This document shows positions 1 through 11,039 of a DNA stretch of 64,000 nt, piece by piece. The notes beneath the pieces were generated by a model. That model searched no databases, was not told the DNA's origin, and saw only the letters and a list, made by a program, of their open reading frames with translations. The stretch comes from Bradyrhizobium sp. WD16 (lineage in GTDB: Bacteria > Pseudomonadota > Alphaproteobacteria > Rhizobiales > Xanthobacteraceae), in NCBI RefSeq assembly GCF_024181725.1, contig NZ_CP028908.1:4329501-4393500 (forward strand), given 5' to 3'. Both the position numbers and the translations under genes were made by a program. The first letter of the stretch is position 1; the number at the start of each line of letters is the position of its first letter.

Positions 1-132
1 CGGGTCGTCATCAAGGAATACGTCGACGTCGCCAATGCCTTCGTCGATCGCGACGAGACCGGTCTCGTCAATGCGGTGCTCGATCAGATCGGCCGCCGCT
101 TCCGCGCCGACGAATTCACCGCGGCGGGGTAG
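1..132 (+). CDS. nusB: NusB antitermination factor, C-terminal end (partial)
   Basis: The window opens inside a reading frame in frame 1 that ends with TAG at 130-132. Its 43 codons include VVIKEYVDVANAFVD and a tail with LDQIGRRFRADEF, which is the C-terminal helix region typical of alphaproteobacterial NusB. NusB binds BoxA RNA with NusE (S10) in transcription antitermination of rRNA operons. The 5' part lies outside the window. A position just before thiL fits the rib/nusB-thiL order common in this group. The fragment is short, so the call rests on motif recall. Confidence 0.8.
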   Translation, partial: RVVIKEYVDVANAFVDRDETGLVNAVLDQIGRRFRADEFTAAG

Positions 133-197
133 GGCTTTCTTCGTCATGGTCGGGGACAGGCCCGGCCGTGACGATTGTTTCGAGAGTGGCCGCCGCC

Positions 198-1202
198 ATG
201 ACTGCCTCCGCCATGACTGCCTCCGCCGAAGACGAGCTGATCGCCCGCTACTTCAAGCCGCTCGCCACCGCGCCGGGGGCGCTGGCGCTCGTCGACGACG
301 CGGCGCTGCTGGCGCTGCCGGCGGGGGACGAACTGGTCGTCACCACCGACGCCATCGTCGAGGGCGTGCATTACCTGCCTGACGATCCCCCCGACAGCAT
401 CGCCCGCAAGGCCCTGCGGGTGAACTTGTCCGATCTCGCCGCCAAGGGCGCAGACCCGGCGGGTTTCGTGCTGACGATGGCGCTGCGGGCGCCCACCGAC
501 GTTTGGCTGGCGCCGTTCGCGCGGGCGCTGGGCGAGGATGCCGCCGCCTTTTCCTGTCCGCTGCTCGGCGGCGACACGGTCGCCACCCCCGGGCCCATGA
601 TGGTCTCGATCACCGCCTTCGGCCGCATCGCGGCCGGCACGATGGTGCGTCGCGATCGCGCTCGTGCCGGCGATCGCGTCTTCGTCAGCGGTGCGATCGG
701 CGACGCCGCTCTCGGCCTCGACGTGCTCAAAGGCGGCCGCGCCCATGAGGTGCTGGCCGATGCGCCGCAAGCGCGTGCCGAACTGATCGCCCGCTATCGC
801 GTGCCGATGCCGCGCAACGCCCTGGCGGGGGCGGTGCGCGCCCATGCCAGCGCCGGCATGGACGTTTCGGACGGACTTGCCGGCGATCTCGCCAAGCTCT
901 GCGCCGCCTCCGGGGTGTCGGCGCGGATCGAGGTCGACAAGGTCCCGCTGTCGCCAGCCGCGCGCACCGTGCGCGATCGTGGGGGTTGTGCGTTGCCGGC
1001 GCTGCTCGCCGGCGGCGACGACTATGAGATTTTGTGCACTGTTCCGGCGAATCGCGGCGCGGCTTTCCGGGCCGACGCTGCCGCGGCAGGCGTGCCGGTG
1101 ACCGAGATCGGCGTCATCGTCGAGGGCGCAGGTGCACCGGAATTCCGCGGCGCGGACGGCGCGCCCCTGGTGCTGAAAAGCCTGTCCTACAGCCACTTCT
1201 AG
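198..1202 (+). CDS. thiL: Thiamine-monophosphate kinase ThiL
   Basis: Phosphorylates thiamine monophosphate to thiamine diphosphate with ATP, the last step of cofactor synthesis, in the cytoplasm. Visible family motifs are the acidic VDDAALL stretch near residue 31, TDAIVEGVHY, the LLGGDTVATPG segment and MDVSDGLAGDLAKL in the second half. About 334 residues, normal for ThiL. An in-frame GTG at 168 and ATGs at 198 and 213 are all possible starts; the two ATGs arise from a perfect tandem 15-bp duplication (ATGACTGCCTCCGCC twice). I chose 198, but 213 is equally possible. The stop codon TAG (1200-1202) lies inside the CTAG end of a palindromic repeat, so the last codon position was set by the insertion. 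Confidence 0.93.
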   Translation: MTASAMTASAEDELIARYFKPLATAPGALALVDDAALLALPAGDELVVTTDAIVEGVHYLPDDPPDSIARKALRVNLSDLAAKGADPAGFVLTMALRAPTDVWLAPFARALGEDAAAFSCPLLGGDTVATPGPMMVSITAFGRIAAGTMVRRDRARAGDRVFVSGAIGDAALGLDVLKGGRAHEVLADAPQARAELIARYRVPMPRNALAGAVRAHASAGMDVSDGLAGDLAKLCAASGVSARIEVDKVPLSPAARTVRDRGGCALPALLAGGDDYEILCTVPANRGAAFRADAAAAGVPVTEIGVIVEGAGAPEFRGADGAPLVLKSLSYSHF

Positions 1203-1276
1203 TGTGGCGTCTCGCAATTGCCTATGCCCTTTGCGGTAAGCCCCTGTAGGCAATTGCGAGACATAAGCCACACTAG
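1199..1276. repeat. Family A palindromic element
   Basis: CTAG-bounded palindrome. The outer arms are CTAGTGTGGC and GCCACACTAG, the inner stem pairs GTCTCGCAATTGCCTA with TAGGCAATTGCGAGAC, and an unpaired ATAA sits on one side only. The loop is about 20 nt. Near-identical copies start at 11643, 24805, 41718 and 43082. Its first CTAG overlaps the thiL stop codon. Confidence 0.93.
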
Positions 1277-1289
1277 CACTTTGATTTTG

Positions 1290-1364
1290 CTAGTGTCCCT
1301 ATGTCTCCGAATTACCGTGCGAGCGCGAGGCAAACGTAGCGGTAATTCGGAGACAGGACACTAG
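1290..1364. repeat. Family B palindromic element
   Basis: CTAG-bounded palindrome with outer arms CTAGTGTCC/GGACACTAG and inner stem GTCTCCGAATTACCG/CGGTAATTCGGAGAC. It is separated from the family A copy by the 13-nt linker CACTTTGATTTTG. The same A-linker-B order recurs at 41718-41885, and in reverse order at 11555-11720. Confidence 0.92.
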
Positions 1365-1420
1365 CGTGGTTTTCGATCTGACGCGCGTACGACGAGCTCG
1401 CTGCAATACTGATACGAGCG
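1361..1420. repeat. Family D palindromic element, 3' end decayed
   Basis: Begins on the CTAG that closes the B copy and follows the family D pattern (GTGGTTTTCGATCTGACGC, loop CGCTGCAATACTGA, ACGAGCG). The closing TCAGATCCACCACACTAG arm is missing. The remaining 1421-1662 is the hppA leader, which contains a run of about ten C residues and no recognisable gene. Confidence 0.75.
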
Positions 1421-1662
1421 GCACGAGCCTCAGGCGCCCCCCCCCCGACCAATTGCCGAGAGAAATTCCCCCCTCCGAGCCCGGCGCCGCCCGTGCAGCG
1501 TTGCGCCCAAGTAACGATTTTGGCATTGTTCGCGCCAAATTAAGGCAGCACGTGCCTTTCGGCGCGGCATGCCTGGTTTTTCGGGGCGCTGGCCGAACGA
1601 CGCTCGGTCACCACGGCGGCTCGGGGGAACAATTCGGGGAAACAACAGGATAGGCGTACGTC

Positions 1663-3783
<2,121 letters not shown>

Positions 3784-3803
3784 GCAGGTCGCCCTCGAAA
3801 CTC

Positions 3804-3836
3804 AAAAAGCCCGCGGCAGTCGCCGCGGGCTTTTTT
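3804..3836 (+). terminator. Rho-independent terminator of hppA
   Basis: A GC-rich hairpin (GCCCGCGGC, short loop, GCCGCGGGC) starts 21 bases after the hppA stop and is followed by six T residues. The A-tract on the other side would also let it work from the opposite strand. Confidence 0.9.
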
Positions 3837-3840
3837 ATAT

Positions 3841-3916
3841 CTAGTGTCCCTTTGGTTCTAACGTTCGTAGAAGCGCTCGCAGCAAGGGAATACGAACGTT
3901 GGAACCGGGACACTGG
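3841..3916. repeat. Family C palindromic element
   Basis: Starts with CTAGTGTCCC and pairs GGTTCTAACGTTCGTA with TACGAACGTTGGAACC across a loop containing CGCTCGCAGCAAGGG. The right end is CACTGG rather than CACTAG, a one-base decay. It sits between the hppA terminator and bamE. Confidence 0.88.
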
Positions 3917-3986
3917 CGGTGTCCACATTCCGGCGTGGCCCCGACCGCCTCGTCAAAGACCGGCGCCGGCCTCGCCGTCGCCGCGC

Positions 3987-4472
3987 TCAGCGGAACGCGA
4001 TGAGCTTGAACAGCGGCGTCAGGTAGCTGATCTCCTGGCCGCTGGTCGGCGTGGTGCGGCTGATGAAGTCGAAGATCTTGCCGTCCTTCAGGCCGTAATT
4101 GGCGAGCCGGGTGACGTTCCGGTTCTTGTCGAAATAGACCCCGATCACCCGCTGATCGATGATCTGCTGGTTCATGAAGGCGACCTTCCGCTCGGCGCGC
4201 TGCGAGATGTAGTAGAACACATCGCCGTTCAGCGTCGCCACGGTGGAGGGCGTGCCGAGCACGATCAGCACCTGGTCCTGGCTGGCGCCGATCGGGATCT
4301 GCTCGAGGGCGCCTTCGGGCAGGATGTAGCCCTTCTGGTACTGCTCGGCGGTACACCCGGCGAGGGCGGTGCCGGCGAGAGCGGCGGCGAGAGCCAGGGC
4401 GAGACCGCGGCGGCGCGGTCGAGAGGCGCCGGGCCGGGCGGCGCGGCGGCGGTAGCGGATCGTATCGGTCAT
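3987..4472 (-). CDS. bamE: BamE/SmpA/OmlA-family outer-membrane lipoprotein
   Basis: Component of the beta-barrel assembly (BAM) machinery that inserts outer-membrane proteins. From the chosen ATG at 4472 the product is 161 residues: an Arg-rich n-region, a hydrophobic stretch and a lipobox LAGC (Cys40), then the SmpA/OmlA fold signature IPIGASQDQVLIVLGTPS and ISQRAERKVAFMN. The longer upstream reading frame (to 4643) lacks signal-peptide logic, so the shorter start, which has an AGGAAGGGG ribosome site, is preferred. Divergent from the UQCC-type chaperone gene at 4579. Confidence 0.9.
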   Translation of the reverse strand: MTDTIRYRRRAARPGASRPRRRGLALALAAALAGTALAGCTAEQYQKGYILPEGALEQIPIGASQDQVLIVLGTPSTVATLNGDVFYYISQRAERKVAFMNQQIIDQRVIGVYFDKNRNVTRLANYGLKDGKIFDFISRTTPTSGQEISYLTPLFKLIAFR

Positions 4473-4578
4473 TGGCGGGGCTGGCCCCTTCCTCTTGCAT
4501 CGAGCGAGGCGTTGACGTACCGGGCAGGGCGCTGGCTTGCAAGCCGCAAGACCGTCGCAGACCCGACCGGAACCGGTG

Positions 4579-5127
4579 ATGCTCTCGTCCCTGAAACGCC
4601 TTCTGAACCCCCGGGCGACATCGCGCGGCACCATCGAAGCCATCTATGGCATGATCGTGGCGCAGGCCCGAGAACCCCTTTTCTATCAAGCCTTCAGCGT
4701 GCCCGATACGGTGGACGGCCGGTTTGACATGGTAGTCCTGCATCTGTGGCTGGTGCTGCGGCGGCTGCGCCAGGTGCCGGGCGGCGCCGGCCTGTCCCAG
4801 GCCCTGTTCGACTGCTTTTGCAGCGATATGGACGCGAATTTGCGCGAAATGGGCGTCGGCGACCTGACGGTGCCCAAGCGGATGCAGAAATTCGGCGAAG
4901 CCTTTTATGGCCGCACCGTCGCCTATGACGCCGCATCCGCCGATCCGGTCGCCTTGCGCGCGGCGCTGGCGCGCAATGTGCTCAATAGTGCCGATCCTGA
5001 TCGGGCCGCGGCGCTTGCCGCCTATGTCGAAACTGCCGCCGCGGCGCTCGGTGCGGTGTCCGGGGCGGACATCGCCGCCGGAACGCTCCGATTCCCGGCG
5101 CCGAAACCGCAAGGAGGCTTGCCATGA
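4579..5127 (+). CDS. Ubiquinol-cytochrome c chaperone (UQCC/CBP3-like) family protein
   Basis: Bacterial homologue of the factor that helps assemble cytochrome bc1. 182 residues from the ATG at 4579 (an upstream in-frame start at 4537 adds 14 unlikely residues). Recognisable segments are IEAIYGMIVAQAREPLFYQAF, the VVLHLWLVLRRLR helix and DMDANLREMGVGDLTVPKRM followed by KFGEAFYGR, all standard for this Pfam family. Its stop overlaps the start of the DUF177 gene (ATGA), and this pair is typical in the Rhizobiales. Promoter region is shared divergently with bamE. Confidence 0.88.
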   Translation: MLSSLKRLLNPRATSRGTIEAIYGMIVAQAREPLFYQAFSVPDTVDGRFDMVVLHLWLVLRRLRQVPGGAGLSQALFDCFCSDMDANLREMGVGDLTVPKRMQKFGEAFYGRTVAYDAASADPVALRAALARNVLNSADPDRAAALAAYVETAAAALGAVSGADIAAGTLRFPAPKPQGGLP

Positions 5128-5732
5128 GCCCGAGCAAGGATAGCCCAAGCAAGGACAGCCCGAGCAAGGACGCCCGGACCAGGGACCGCGCGGCCGCGCT
5201 GCCGTGGAGCGCGACCATCGCGGTCGCGGAAATTCCCGAAGGAGGGCTGCATCAGGAGCTCGTCGCCAATGCCGCCCAGAACGCGGCGATGAGCGATCTC
5301 GCCGGCCTGCACGGCGTCTCCGGCGCCCATGCGAGCTTCGACCTGCGACCCGTCGGCCGCGGCCGCGTCCGTGTCACCGGGCGGGTCGGCGCCACCGTGG
5401 GGCAGACCTGCGTCGTGACGCTGGAGCCGCTGCAGAACGCCATCGACGAAGAGGTCGACGTGCTGTTTGCCCCGCAGGATCAGATCGAAGCGATCACCAG
5501 GGCGATGGAGGAAGAAGAAAAGGCGGGCGGCGAGGCGGGCGATCCGCCGGAGATCATCGAGGGGGACCGCATCGACCTCGGCAAGCTCGCCGCCGACGTG
5601 CTGTTCCTCGGCATCGACCCCTATCCTCGCAAGGAGGGGGTGGTGTTCGAGCCGCCGGCCGAGCCGGAAGACGCCGAAAGCCATCCCTTCGCCGCGCTCA
5701 AGGCCCTCAAGGAGCCGCCGCCGAAAAGCTGA
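5124..5732 (+). CDS. YceD/DUF177 family protein
   Basis: 202 residues. DUF177 proteins are linked to 23S rRNA accumulation and usually sit before plsX or rpmF; a two-gene pairing with plsX is seen here. The core contains GRVRVTGRVGATVGQTCVVTLEPL with one of the usual Cys residues, an acidic EEVDVLFAP block and GDRIDLGKLAADVLFLGIDPYPRK. The N-terminus carries a threefold in-frame repeat SPSKD encoded by three 15-bp units (about 5127-5171), which looks like a recent replication-slippage expansion and is not part of the domain. Starts by ATGA overlap with the upstream gene. Confidence 0.88.
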   Translation: MSPSKDSPSKDSPSKDARTRDRAAALPWSATIAVAEIPEGGLHQELVANAAQNAAMSDLAGLHGVSGAHASFDLRPVGRGRVRVTGRVGATVGQTCVVTLEPLQNAIDEEVDVLFAPQDQIEAITRAMEEEEKAGGEAGDPPEIIEGDRIDLGKLAADVLFLGIDPYPRKEGVVFEPPAEPEDAESHPFAALKALKEPPPKS

Positions 5733-5952
5733 AGGGTGATTCGCCCGGGAAGAGGGGCGGCCGCCGGTGCGCGCCTGCCGGCTGCGAACACCCGCGTCAA
5801 GATGTTGTATAGGGGCGCGGACACGCTATTGTCCCGCCGCTGCGGAGGTTCTGGGGGCTTTCGCGGGCCGTCGCAATTGCGACACGCCGCACCAGGACGG
5901 AAAACAGACTGACACCGCGACGCCGTCGCTACAGGGAATTGCCGGGACCTCC

Positions 5953-7014
5953 ATGCCGCAAAAGGTTCGAATCGCGCTGGACGCCATGGGGGGCGATGTC
6001 GGCGCTTCGGTGGTGATTCCCGGCGCCGCGATCTCGTTGGCCCGGCACCCGGACAGCGAATTCCTGCTGTTCGGCGACAGCGCCAGGATCAATCCGCAAC
6101 TCGAGGCCCATCCGGCGCTCAAGGCGGTGTCGCGGGTGATCCATACCGATGTCGCCGTCCGCATGGACGACAAGCCGAGCCAGGCCCTGCGCAGGGGCCG
6201 CAAGACCTCGTCGATGTGGCTGGCGCTGGACGCGGTGCGCAAGGGCGAGGCCGATGTCGCCGTCTCCGCCGGCAATACCGGGGCCCTGATGGCCATGGCG
6301 CGGTTCAACCTGCGCATGCTCGAAGGCATCGACCGGCCGGCGATCGCCGCGATCTGGCCGACCATCCGCGGCGAATCGGTGGTGCTCGATGTCGGCGCCT
6401 CGATCGGCGCCGACGCCCAGCATCTCGCGGCGCTTGCGGTGATGGGCAGCGCCATGGCGCGGGTGCTGTTCGATCTCGACCGGCCGACGGTCGGCCTGCT
6501 CAATATCGGGGTCGAGGAGGTCAAGGGCGTCGAAGAGGTGCGCGCCGCCGCCGACCTTCTACGCACGCTCAATCTGCCCCATATGGATTTCGTCGGCTTC
6601 GTCGAGGGCGACGGCATCGGCAAGGGTGCCGCCGACGTCATCGTCACCGAAGGATTTACCGGCAACATCGCGCTGAAGACCGCCGAGGGAACCGCGCGCC
6701 AGATCGGCGAATACCTGCGCAGCGCCATGAGCCGCACCTGGCGCTCCAGGATCGGCTATCTGTTCGCCCGCTCGGCATTCCAGGCGCTGCGCGAAAAGCT
6801 CGATCCGGGCAAGGCCAATGGCGGGGTCTTCCTCGGCCTGAACGGCATCGTGATCAAGAGCCACGGCGGCACCGATGCGGCGGGCTTTGCCGCCGCCGTG
6901 GATGTCGGTTATGAGATGGTCCGCTACGATCTCCTGACCAAGATCAATCAGACATTACACCGCGAAGGCGGCGGGCTGGTGCTACCCCCAGCCGCCCAGG
7001 AGGCTCTCTCGTGA
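5953..7014 (+). CDS. plsX: Phosphate acyltransferase PlsX
   Basis: Makes acyl-phosphate from acyl-ACP for phospholipid synthesis. From the ATG at 5953 the product is 353 residues and begins [21 protein letters not shown], the invariant PlsX N-terminus. [61 protein letters not shown] and [12 protein letters not shown] are all present. The frame is open back to 5767, but that stretch has no family match. The stop overlaps fabH by 4 bases, so the two are co-translated. Confidence 0.97.
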   Translation: MPQKVRIALDAMGGDVGASVVIPGAAISLARHPDSEFLLFGDSARINPQLEAHPALKAVSRVIHTDVAVRMDDKPSQALRRGRKTSSMWLALDAVRKGEADVAVSAGNTGALMAMARFNLRMLEGIDRPAIAAIWPTIRGESVVLDVGASIGADAQHLAALAVMGSAMARVLFDLDRPTVGLLNIGVEEVKGVEEVRAAADLLRTLNLPHMDFVGFVEGDGIGKGAADVIVTEGFTGNIALKTAEGTARQIGEYLRSAMSRTWRSRIGYLFARSAFQALREKLDPGKANGGVFLGLNGIVIKSHGGTDAAGFAAAVDVGYEMVRYDLLTKINQTLHREGGGLVLPPAAQEALS

Positions 7015-7988
7015 CAGTGACGCGTTCGGTCGTGCTCGGCTGCGGGTCCTATCTGCCGAAGCAGATTCTGACCAATGCGGAGCTGGCGACGAGGATCGAC
7101 ACCTCGGACGAATGGATCGTGCAGCGTACCGGCATCCGCCAGCGCCACATCGCGGCACCAGGCGAATACACCTCGGATCTCGGCACCAAGGCGGCGATCG
7201 CGGCGCTCGACGACGCCGGTATCGATCCCCAGTCCATCGACCTCATCGTGCTCGGCACCTCGACGCCGGACAACACCTTTCCTGCCACTTCGGTGGCGAT
7301 CCAGAACGCGCTCGGCATCCATCACGGCGCCGCCTTCGATCTCCAGGCGGTGTGCTCGGGCTTCATCTTCGCGCTTGCCACCGCCGACAATTTCCTGCGC
7401 AGCGGCGCCTTCAAGCGGGCGCTGGTGATTGGCGCCGAAACCTTCTCGCGGATCCTCGACTGGAACGACCGCACCACCTGCGTGCTGTTCGGCGACGGCG
7501 CCGGCGCCATTGTGCTGGAGGCGCAGGAGCAGGCCGGGACCAACGCCGATTCCGGCGTGCTCACCACCCATCTGCGTTCGGACGGCCGGCACAAGTCCAA
7601 GCTCTATGTCGACGGCGGGCCGTCCACGACGCAGACCGTCGGCCATGTGCACATGGAAGGCCGCGAGGTGTTCAAGCACGCCGTCGGCATGATCACCGAC
7701 GTCATCACCGACGCCTTCGAGGCCACCGGGACCAGCGCGGCGGACATCGACTGGTTCGTGCCGCACCAGGCCAACAAGCGGATCATCGACGCGTCGGCCA
7801 ACAAGCTGCATATTCCCTCGGAGAAAGTGGTCTTGACGGTCGATCGTCATGGCAATACCTCCGCGGCCTCCATCCCGCTGGCCTTGGCGGTCGCGCGCAG
7901 CGAGGGCAAGATCAAGAAAGGCGATCTGGTCCTGCTCGAGGCGATGGGCGGGGGCTTCACCTGGGCTTCGGCGCTGATCCGCTGGTAG
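7011..7988 (+). CDS. fabH: Beta-ketoacyl-ACP synthase III
   Basis: Initiates fatty-acid synthesis by condensing acetyl-CoA with malonyl-ACP. 325 residues with GTG start at 7011 overlapping the plsX stop. The catalytic triad is visible: Cys115 in LQAVCSGF, His in VPHQANKRI and Asn in [10 protein letters not shown]. The [14 protein letters not shown]-terminal signature is intact. Part of the plsX-fabH-ihfA-merR set conserved across this bacterial family. Confidence 0.97.
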   Translation: MTVTRSVVLGCGSYLPKQILTNAELATRIDTSDEWIVQRTGIRQRHIAAPGEYTSDLGTKAAIAALDDAGIDPQSIDLIVLGTSTPDNTFPATSVAIQNALGIHHGAAFDLQAVCSGFIFALATADNFLRSGAFKRALVIGAETFSRILDWNDRTTCVLFGDGAGAIVLEAQEQAGTNADSGVLTTHLRSDGRHKSKLYVDGGPSTTQTVGHVHMEGREVFKHAVGMITDVITDAFEATGTSAADIDWFVPHQANKRIIDASANKLHIPSEKVVLTVDRHGNTSAASIPLALAVARSEGKIKKGDLVLLEAMGGGFTWASALIRW

Positions 7989-8112
7989 GCCCGGTCGGGA
8001 TTGAACTGTATTTGAATCGATCTTTCGCGACATCGGCGGATGGAACAGGCTTGGCCTTGCAGTTGACCGCTGCAAGCTAAACCCCTAATTTCAGTGCCGA
8101 ATTGTTCGCCGT

Positions 8113-8487
8113 ATGGGGCAGGCGATGACCGGAACCGGAAAAACTGTAACGCGTGTCGATCTCTGCGAGGCGGTCTACCAGAAGGTGGGACTGTCGCGGA
8201 CGGAGTCGTCGGCCTTCGTTGAATTGGTGCTCAAGGAGATCACGGACTGCCTCGAGCGGGGCGAGACCGTGAAATTGTCGTCGTTCGGCTCCTTCATGGT
8301 TCGCAAGAAGGGCCAGCGCATCGGCCGCAATCCGAAGACCGGCACCGAGGTGCCGATCTCGCCACGGCGGGTGATGGTGTTCAAGCCATCGGCCATTCTC
8401 AAGCAGCGCATCAACACCACCACCAATGGCAACGGGGCCAAGAACGGCGACAATTCGCCGGCGCGGTCCGGCGGCGCGCAGGCCTGA
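8113..8487 (+). CDS. ihfA: Integration host factor subunit alpha
   Basis: DNA-bending histone-like protein that works with IHF beta in recombination, replication and sigma-54 transcription. 124 residues from ATG 8113; an ATG at 8125 would remove four residues and is equally credible. Signature segments are [31 protein letters not shown] and the DNA-intercalating arm [19 protein letters not shown] low-complexity tail rich in Asn, Gly and Ala (about 20 residues after KQRINTT) extends beyond the fold. Confidence 0.96.
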   Translation: MGQAMTGTGKTVTRVDLCEAVYQKVGLSRTESSAFVELVLKEITDCLERGETVKLSSFGSFMVRKKGQRIGRNPKTGTEVPISPRRVMVFKPSAILKQRINTTTNGNGAKNGDNSPARSGGAQA

Positions 8488-8621
8488 GCGCGCGGAGTTC
8501 GCGTCAGTCGCGTTCGCGTTGGCCGGTCGCTTGAGTTGACCGGCGAAAGCAGAAGTGCCGTTCTCTCGAGCGCTGTTCTCTTGACTTGAGAGATCGCTGC
8601 AATCGCTGCGGAGGAGCGCAA

Positions 8622-9359
8622 TTGGACAAGGCACCCGACGCATTCCGCACCATCAGCGAGGTCGCCGACGACCTCGACATTCCCCAGCATGTGCTGCGAT
8701 TCTGGGAAACCCGCTTCGCCCAGATCAAGCCGATGAAACGCTCCGGCGGCCGGCGCTACTACCGGCCGGACGATGTCGCCCTGCTGCGCGGCATCCGCCG
8801 CCTGCTCTATGGCGAGGGCTACACCATCCGGGGCGTCCAGCGCATCCTGCGCGAGCAGGGCATCAAGGCGGTGCAGGCGCTGGCCGATGCCGAGGCGCCA
8901 TCGCCGTCCGCGGTGACGCGCCCCAGGGCGGGCGGGCCGAAGGACGCGGCGGCCGTCTTCGCCGGCGAGGAGGCGATCGAGGCCGAGGACTTCGATGCTA
9001 CCGAGGACGCGGAGGACGCGGCCGCCGAAGCCATCGCTGCCCGCGGCTATGACGCCGGCGACGACGAAGAGCACGAGGGCCAAGACGAGGGAGAGGCCGA
9101 CGAGGGAGAGGCCGAGGACGAGGAGGACGACGCCGAGCCGGCGCCGCTTCACCGGCCGGTTGGCGTGGCGCCGCCGGTGGTGGCTGCGCCGTCGCCGCGG
9201 CCGCAGCCCCGCCCGGCCGAGCCACCTCGTCCGTCCGGCCTGCCGCGCGCCGAGGCGATGAGGCTCCGTGGCGCCCTCGACGACCTCCTGGCCTGCAAGC
9301 GCCTGATCGACGACGCCATCAAAACGAGTCCGCCGGAGCTGTTTCCGATCAAGGATTGA
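8622..9359 (+). CDS. MerR-family transcriptional regulator
   Basis: N-terminal winged helix-turn-helix: [21 protein letters not shown], then [15 protein letters not shown] and [19 protein letters not shown]. The chosen TTG at 8622 has a GGAGGAG ribosome site; another TTG at 8586 lies upstream. After the DNA-binding domain comes an acidic Glu/Asp-rich linker (about residues 110-170) and a Pro-rich stretch, then a conserved end with [15 protein letters not shown]. The same gene follows ihfA in relatives and is usually annotated only as a MerR regulator; its target is unknown. About 245 residues. Confidence 0.9.
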   Translation: MDKAPDAFRTISEVADDLDIPQHVLRFWETRFAQIKPMKRSGGRRYYRPDDVALLRGIRRLLYGEGYTIRGVQRILREQGIKAVQALADAEAPSPSAVTRPRAGGPKDAAAVFAGEEAIEAEDFDATEDAEDAAAEAIAARGYDAGDDEEHEGQDEGEADEGEAEDEEDDAEPAPLHRPVGVAPPVVAAPSPRPQPRPAEPPRPSGLPRAEAMRLRGALDDLLACKRLIDDAIKTSPPELFPIKD

Positions 9360-9813
9360 AGAGGTTACGGCGATCGGTGCAGGTTGCGCTTGAAGAGCGC
9401 CGAGGGCGCAAGGCCGGCGCCGGGACTACGTTGCGCCTCTTGCCGGCGCCTTGGGGCCGCTGCGAACAGGGCGGCCATCGTCGGAAGCACGCGCATCATC
9501 GCAACACCTCCATGATGTGAGGACGCCAGCGCTCGAAGGCTGGCCCCGAGAAAACCGCCGAGGGGCCATTCTGGTTCCTATGGGGGAGCGAAGGCCGGAT
9601 CGGCAGCCGCTCCGCCGGGCCGGGGCGGACAGGGCTCGCTCGGCCTGGCCTGGTCCGCCCACGGAATCAGTCCGTCGTGGAGTTTTTCGGGCCAACCCGG
9701 CTGGACAATGCGCTTCTGCAGGTGATCGGGGGACCATAACAGCTACAGGTCGCTTGCGCGGCGAAGCGAATTTCCCTATGCCATGCGGGCCGGCCCGCGA
9801 GGGCAGTTCGGCA
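9360..9813. other. Intergenic region before tRNA-Pro, no gene recognised
   Basis: About 450 bases with GC-rich imperfect inverted repeats around 9380-9460. Short frames on both strands (such as 9451-9837 and 9426-9737) show only Arg/Pro-rich composition and no family motif. I see no supported gene. Confidence 0.5.
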
Positions 9814-9891
9814 CGGAGCGTAGCGCAGCCCGGTTAGCGCACTAGTCTGGGGGACTAGGGGTCGGAGGTTCGAATCCTCTCGCTCCGACCA
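9814..9891 (+). tRNA. tRNA-Pro (anticodon GGG)
   Basis: Acceptor stem CGGAGCG pairs with CGCTCCG at 9881-9887, followed by discriminator A and encoded CCA. The anticodon stem CTAGT/ACTAG encloses loop CTGGGGG, giving anticodon GGG for codon CCC. The T-arm GGAGGTTCGAATCCTC is canonical. The region downstream is decayed accessory DNA, which makes this tRNA a possible past integration site. Confidence 0.97.
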
Positions 9892-9976
9892 AAATTCAAA
9901 ATATAATCAAACAGATCTGACGGGCGATCATTGTACTGATGGCCGCCCTTGTACGGCGTTGTACAAAATCCGTTCG

Positions 9977-10033
9977 CGCTCGTATGAAGAACTCGCTGCA
10001 ATGCTGAAACGAGCGTCAGATCCACCGCACTAG
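9977..10033. repeat. Family D palindromic element, right part only
   Basis: Matches D from CGCTCGTATGAAGAACTCGC through ACGAGCGTCAGATCCACC to CACTAG, but the left CTAGTGTGG arm is absent. Between here and hicB (10034-10229) I recognise no gene. Confidence 0.8.
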
Positions 10034-10229
10034 GAGCCTGTCCGAATAGTCTCTGTCCAGTTCTGAGCGAGTCTGGGCGCTTGAGGGCTATTTGCTTCGG
10101 TCGCAGCTCGCCGCCGCAGGCTGATCCTTCGGCCGGCGCTCATGACCCGGGCGCCGGCCTTTCAATTGCCGACAAACGGCATGGTTCGGCAGCATGTCTT
10201 GCACCTTGAAGCGCTGCGCGCCAAGCCTA

Positions 10230-10622
10230 TCAGGCCACGATGGCCTTTTTGGCTGCCTGCGCCAGAAAACCTGACCGTGTAAAGCCATGGCTCTCTACAT
10301 ATTTATCAATGGCAGCTAGCGTGTCGGCCGGCAGCGTCACGTTCACACGCACCGTTTTTACTTCGCTAGGTGGTGCGTCGACGAGAACCGCTACCGCGCC
10401 TCTGTTTTCTGCAATCGCCATGATCTCCTCAAGAGAGGAGGGCTCCGGAACAGCCTCGCCATCTTCGGCCAGTCCCTCCAAGTGAAGGGCCAAGGCTTCC
10501 TCCGCCATGAGACGAGCTTCGTCTAAGTTGCTTCCGGCGCTGATCACTCCCGGAAGATCCGGAAATGAAACGCCAAAATCGCTTCCTTCGTCCCTGTGAA
10601 TAAGGGCAATGAACTGTCGCAT
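10230..10622 (-). CDS. hicB: HicB-family antitoxin
   Basis: 130 residues from ATG at 10622, preceded by GGGAGA at good spacing. The N-terminal half is the partial RNase-H-like HicB fold (FIALIHRDEGSDFGVSFPDL then PGVISAGSNLDEARLMAEEAL). The C-terminal half is a ribbon-helix-helix-type segment (VRVNVTLPADTLAAIDKYV and GFTRSGFLAQAAKKA) used for DNA binding. HicB neutralises the HicA mRNA interferase and autoregulates the operon. The upstream hicA is broken, leaving this antitoxin orphaned. A longer frame to 10673 exists but lacks a ribosome site. Confidence 0.92.
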   Translation of the reverse strand: MRQFIALIHRDEGSDFGVSFPDLPGVISAGSNLDEARLMAEEALALHLEGLAEDGEAVPEPSSLEEIMAIAENRGAVAVLVDAPPSEVKTVRVNVTLPADTLAAIDKYVESHGFTRSGFLAQAAKKAIVA

Positions 10623-10737
10623 TTTTATTTCTCCCACCAGCTTGGGGGCGAGGCGCGATGCCTCGATTTTCATTTACGAGCCTCATCGGCTCTAGTTGGA
10701 TTTGGGAACTCCCGGCGTGGGGGCTCGATTCTCTTCT

Positions 10738-10925
10738 CTATGTGAGTTTCAGGTTCGCCTGCTTTTCGATGCTCCGCAGCGTTCCTATCGGGATGTCCCT
10801 CTTCGGGTGAGGAACGGTCACGCGGCCCTTCTTGGTGGGGTGCTTGAATTGAACGTGGCTGCCCTTCTAGGCAACCTGTTCCCAGTCATCCGCCTCAAGG
10901 CCGAAATGACGTTCGTCGACTTCAT
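10738..10925 (-). pseudogene. hicA: HicA-family mRNA interferase toxin, inactivated
   Basis: On the minus strand the frame begins MKSTNVISAL, then homology continues one frame over as EADDWEQV, explained by loss of one base (TTGAG where TTGGAG is expected). Two codons later an amber TAG stands where a Gln is usual, followed by KGSHVQFKHPTKKGRV and PHPKRDIPIGTLRSIEKQA, the well-known HicA core with its catalytic His. So there are two independent inactivating lesions. Stop at 10738-10740. It lies directly upstream of the intact hicB on the same strand, as in normal hicAB operons. Confidence 0.85.
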
Positions 10926-10943
10926 GTGTGTATAAATACACAC
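10926..10943. promoter_or_regulatory. Perfect inverted repeat at the hicA start, candidate HicB operator
   Basis: GTGTGTAT-AA-ATACACAC is an 18-bp perfect palindrome that ends one base before the hicA start codon on the minus strand. HicB proteins with a DNA-binding C-terminus repress their own promoter at such repeats. The assignment is inferred from position. Confidence 0.5.
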
Positions 10944-11039
10944 TGCGAGCACGGAGGAGGGCGCGGCGGTCCCGCACCGTTCCGACCCCCCTCGCGTCGA
11001 ATTCATTGCTCAGGCGCGGTAGAAGCCCCATCACCCGGC

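Noticed and set aside
9451-9837. 128-codon frame overlapping tRNA-Pro
   Set aside because: It runs into the tRNA gene, is Arg/Pro/Gly-rich and matches nothing known.
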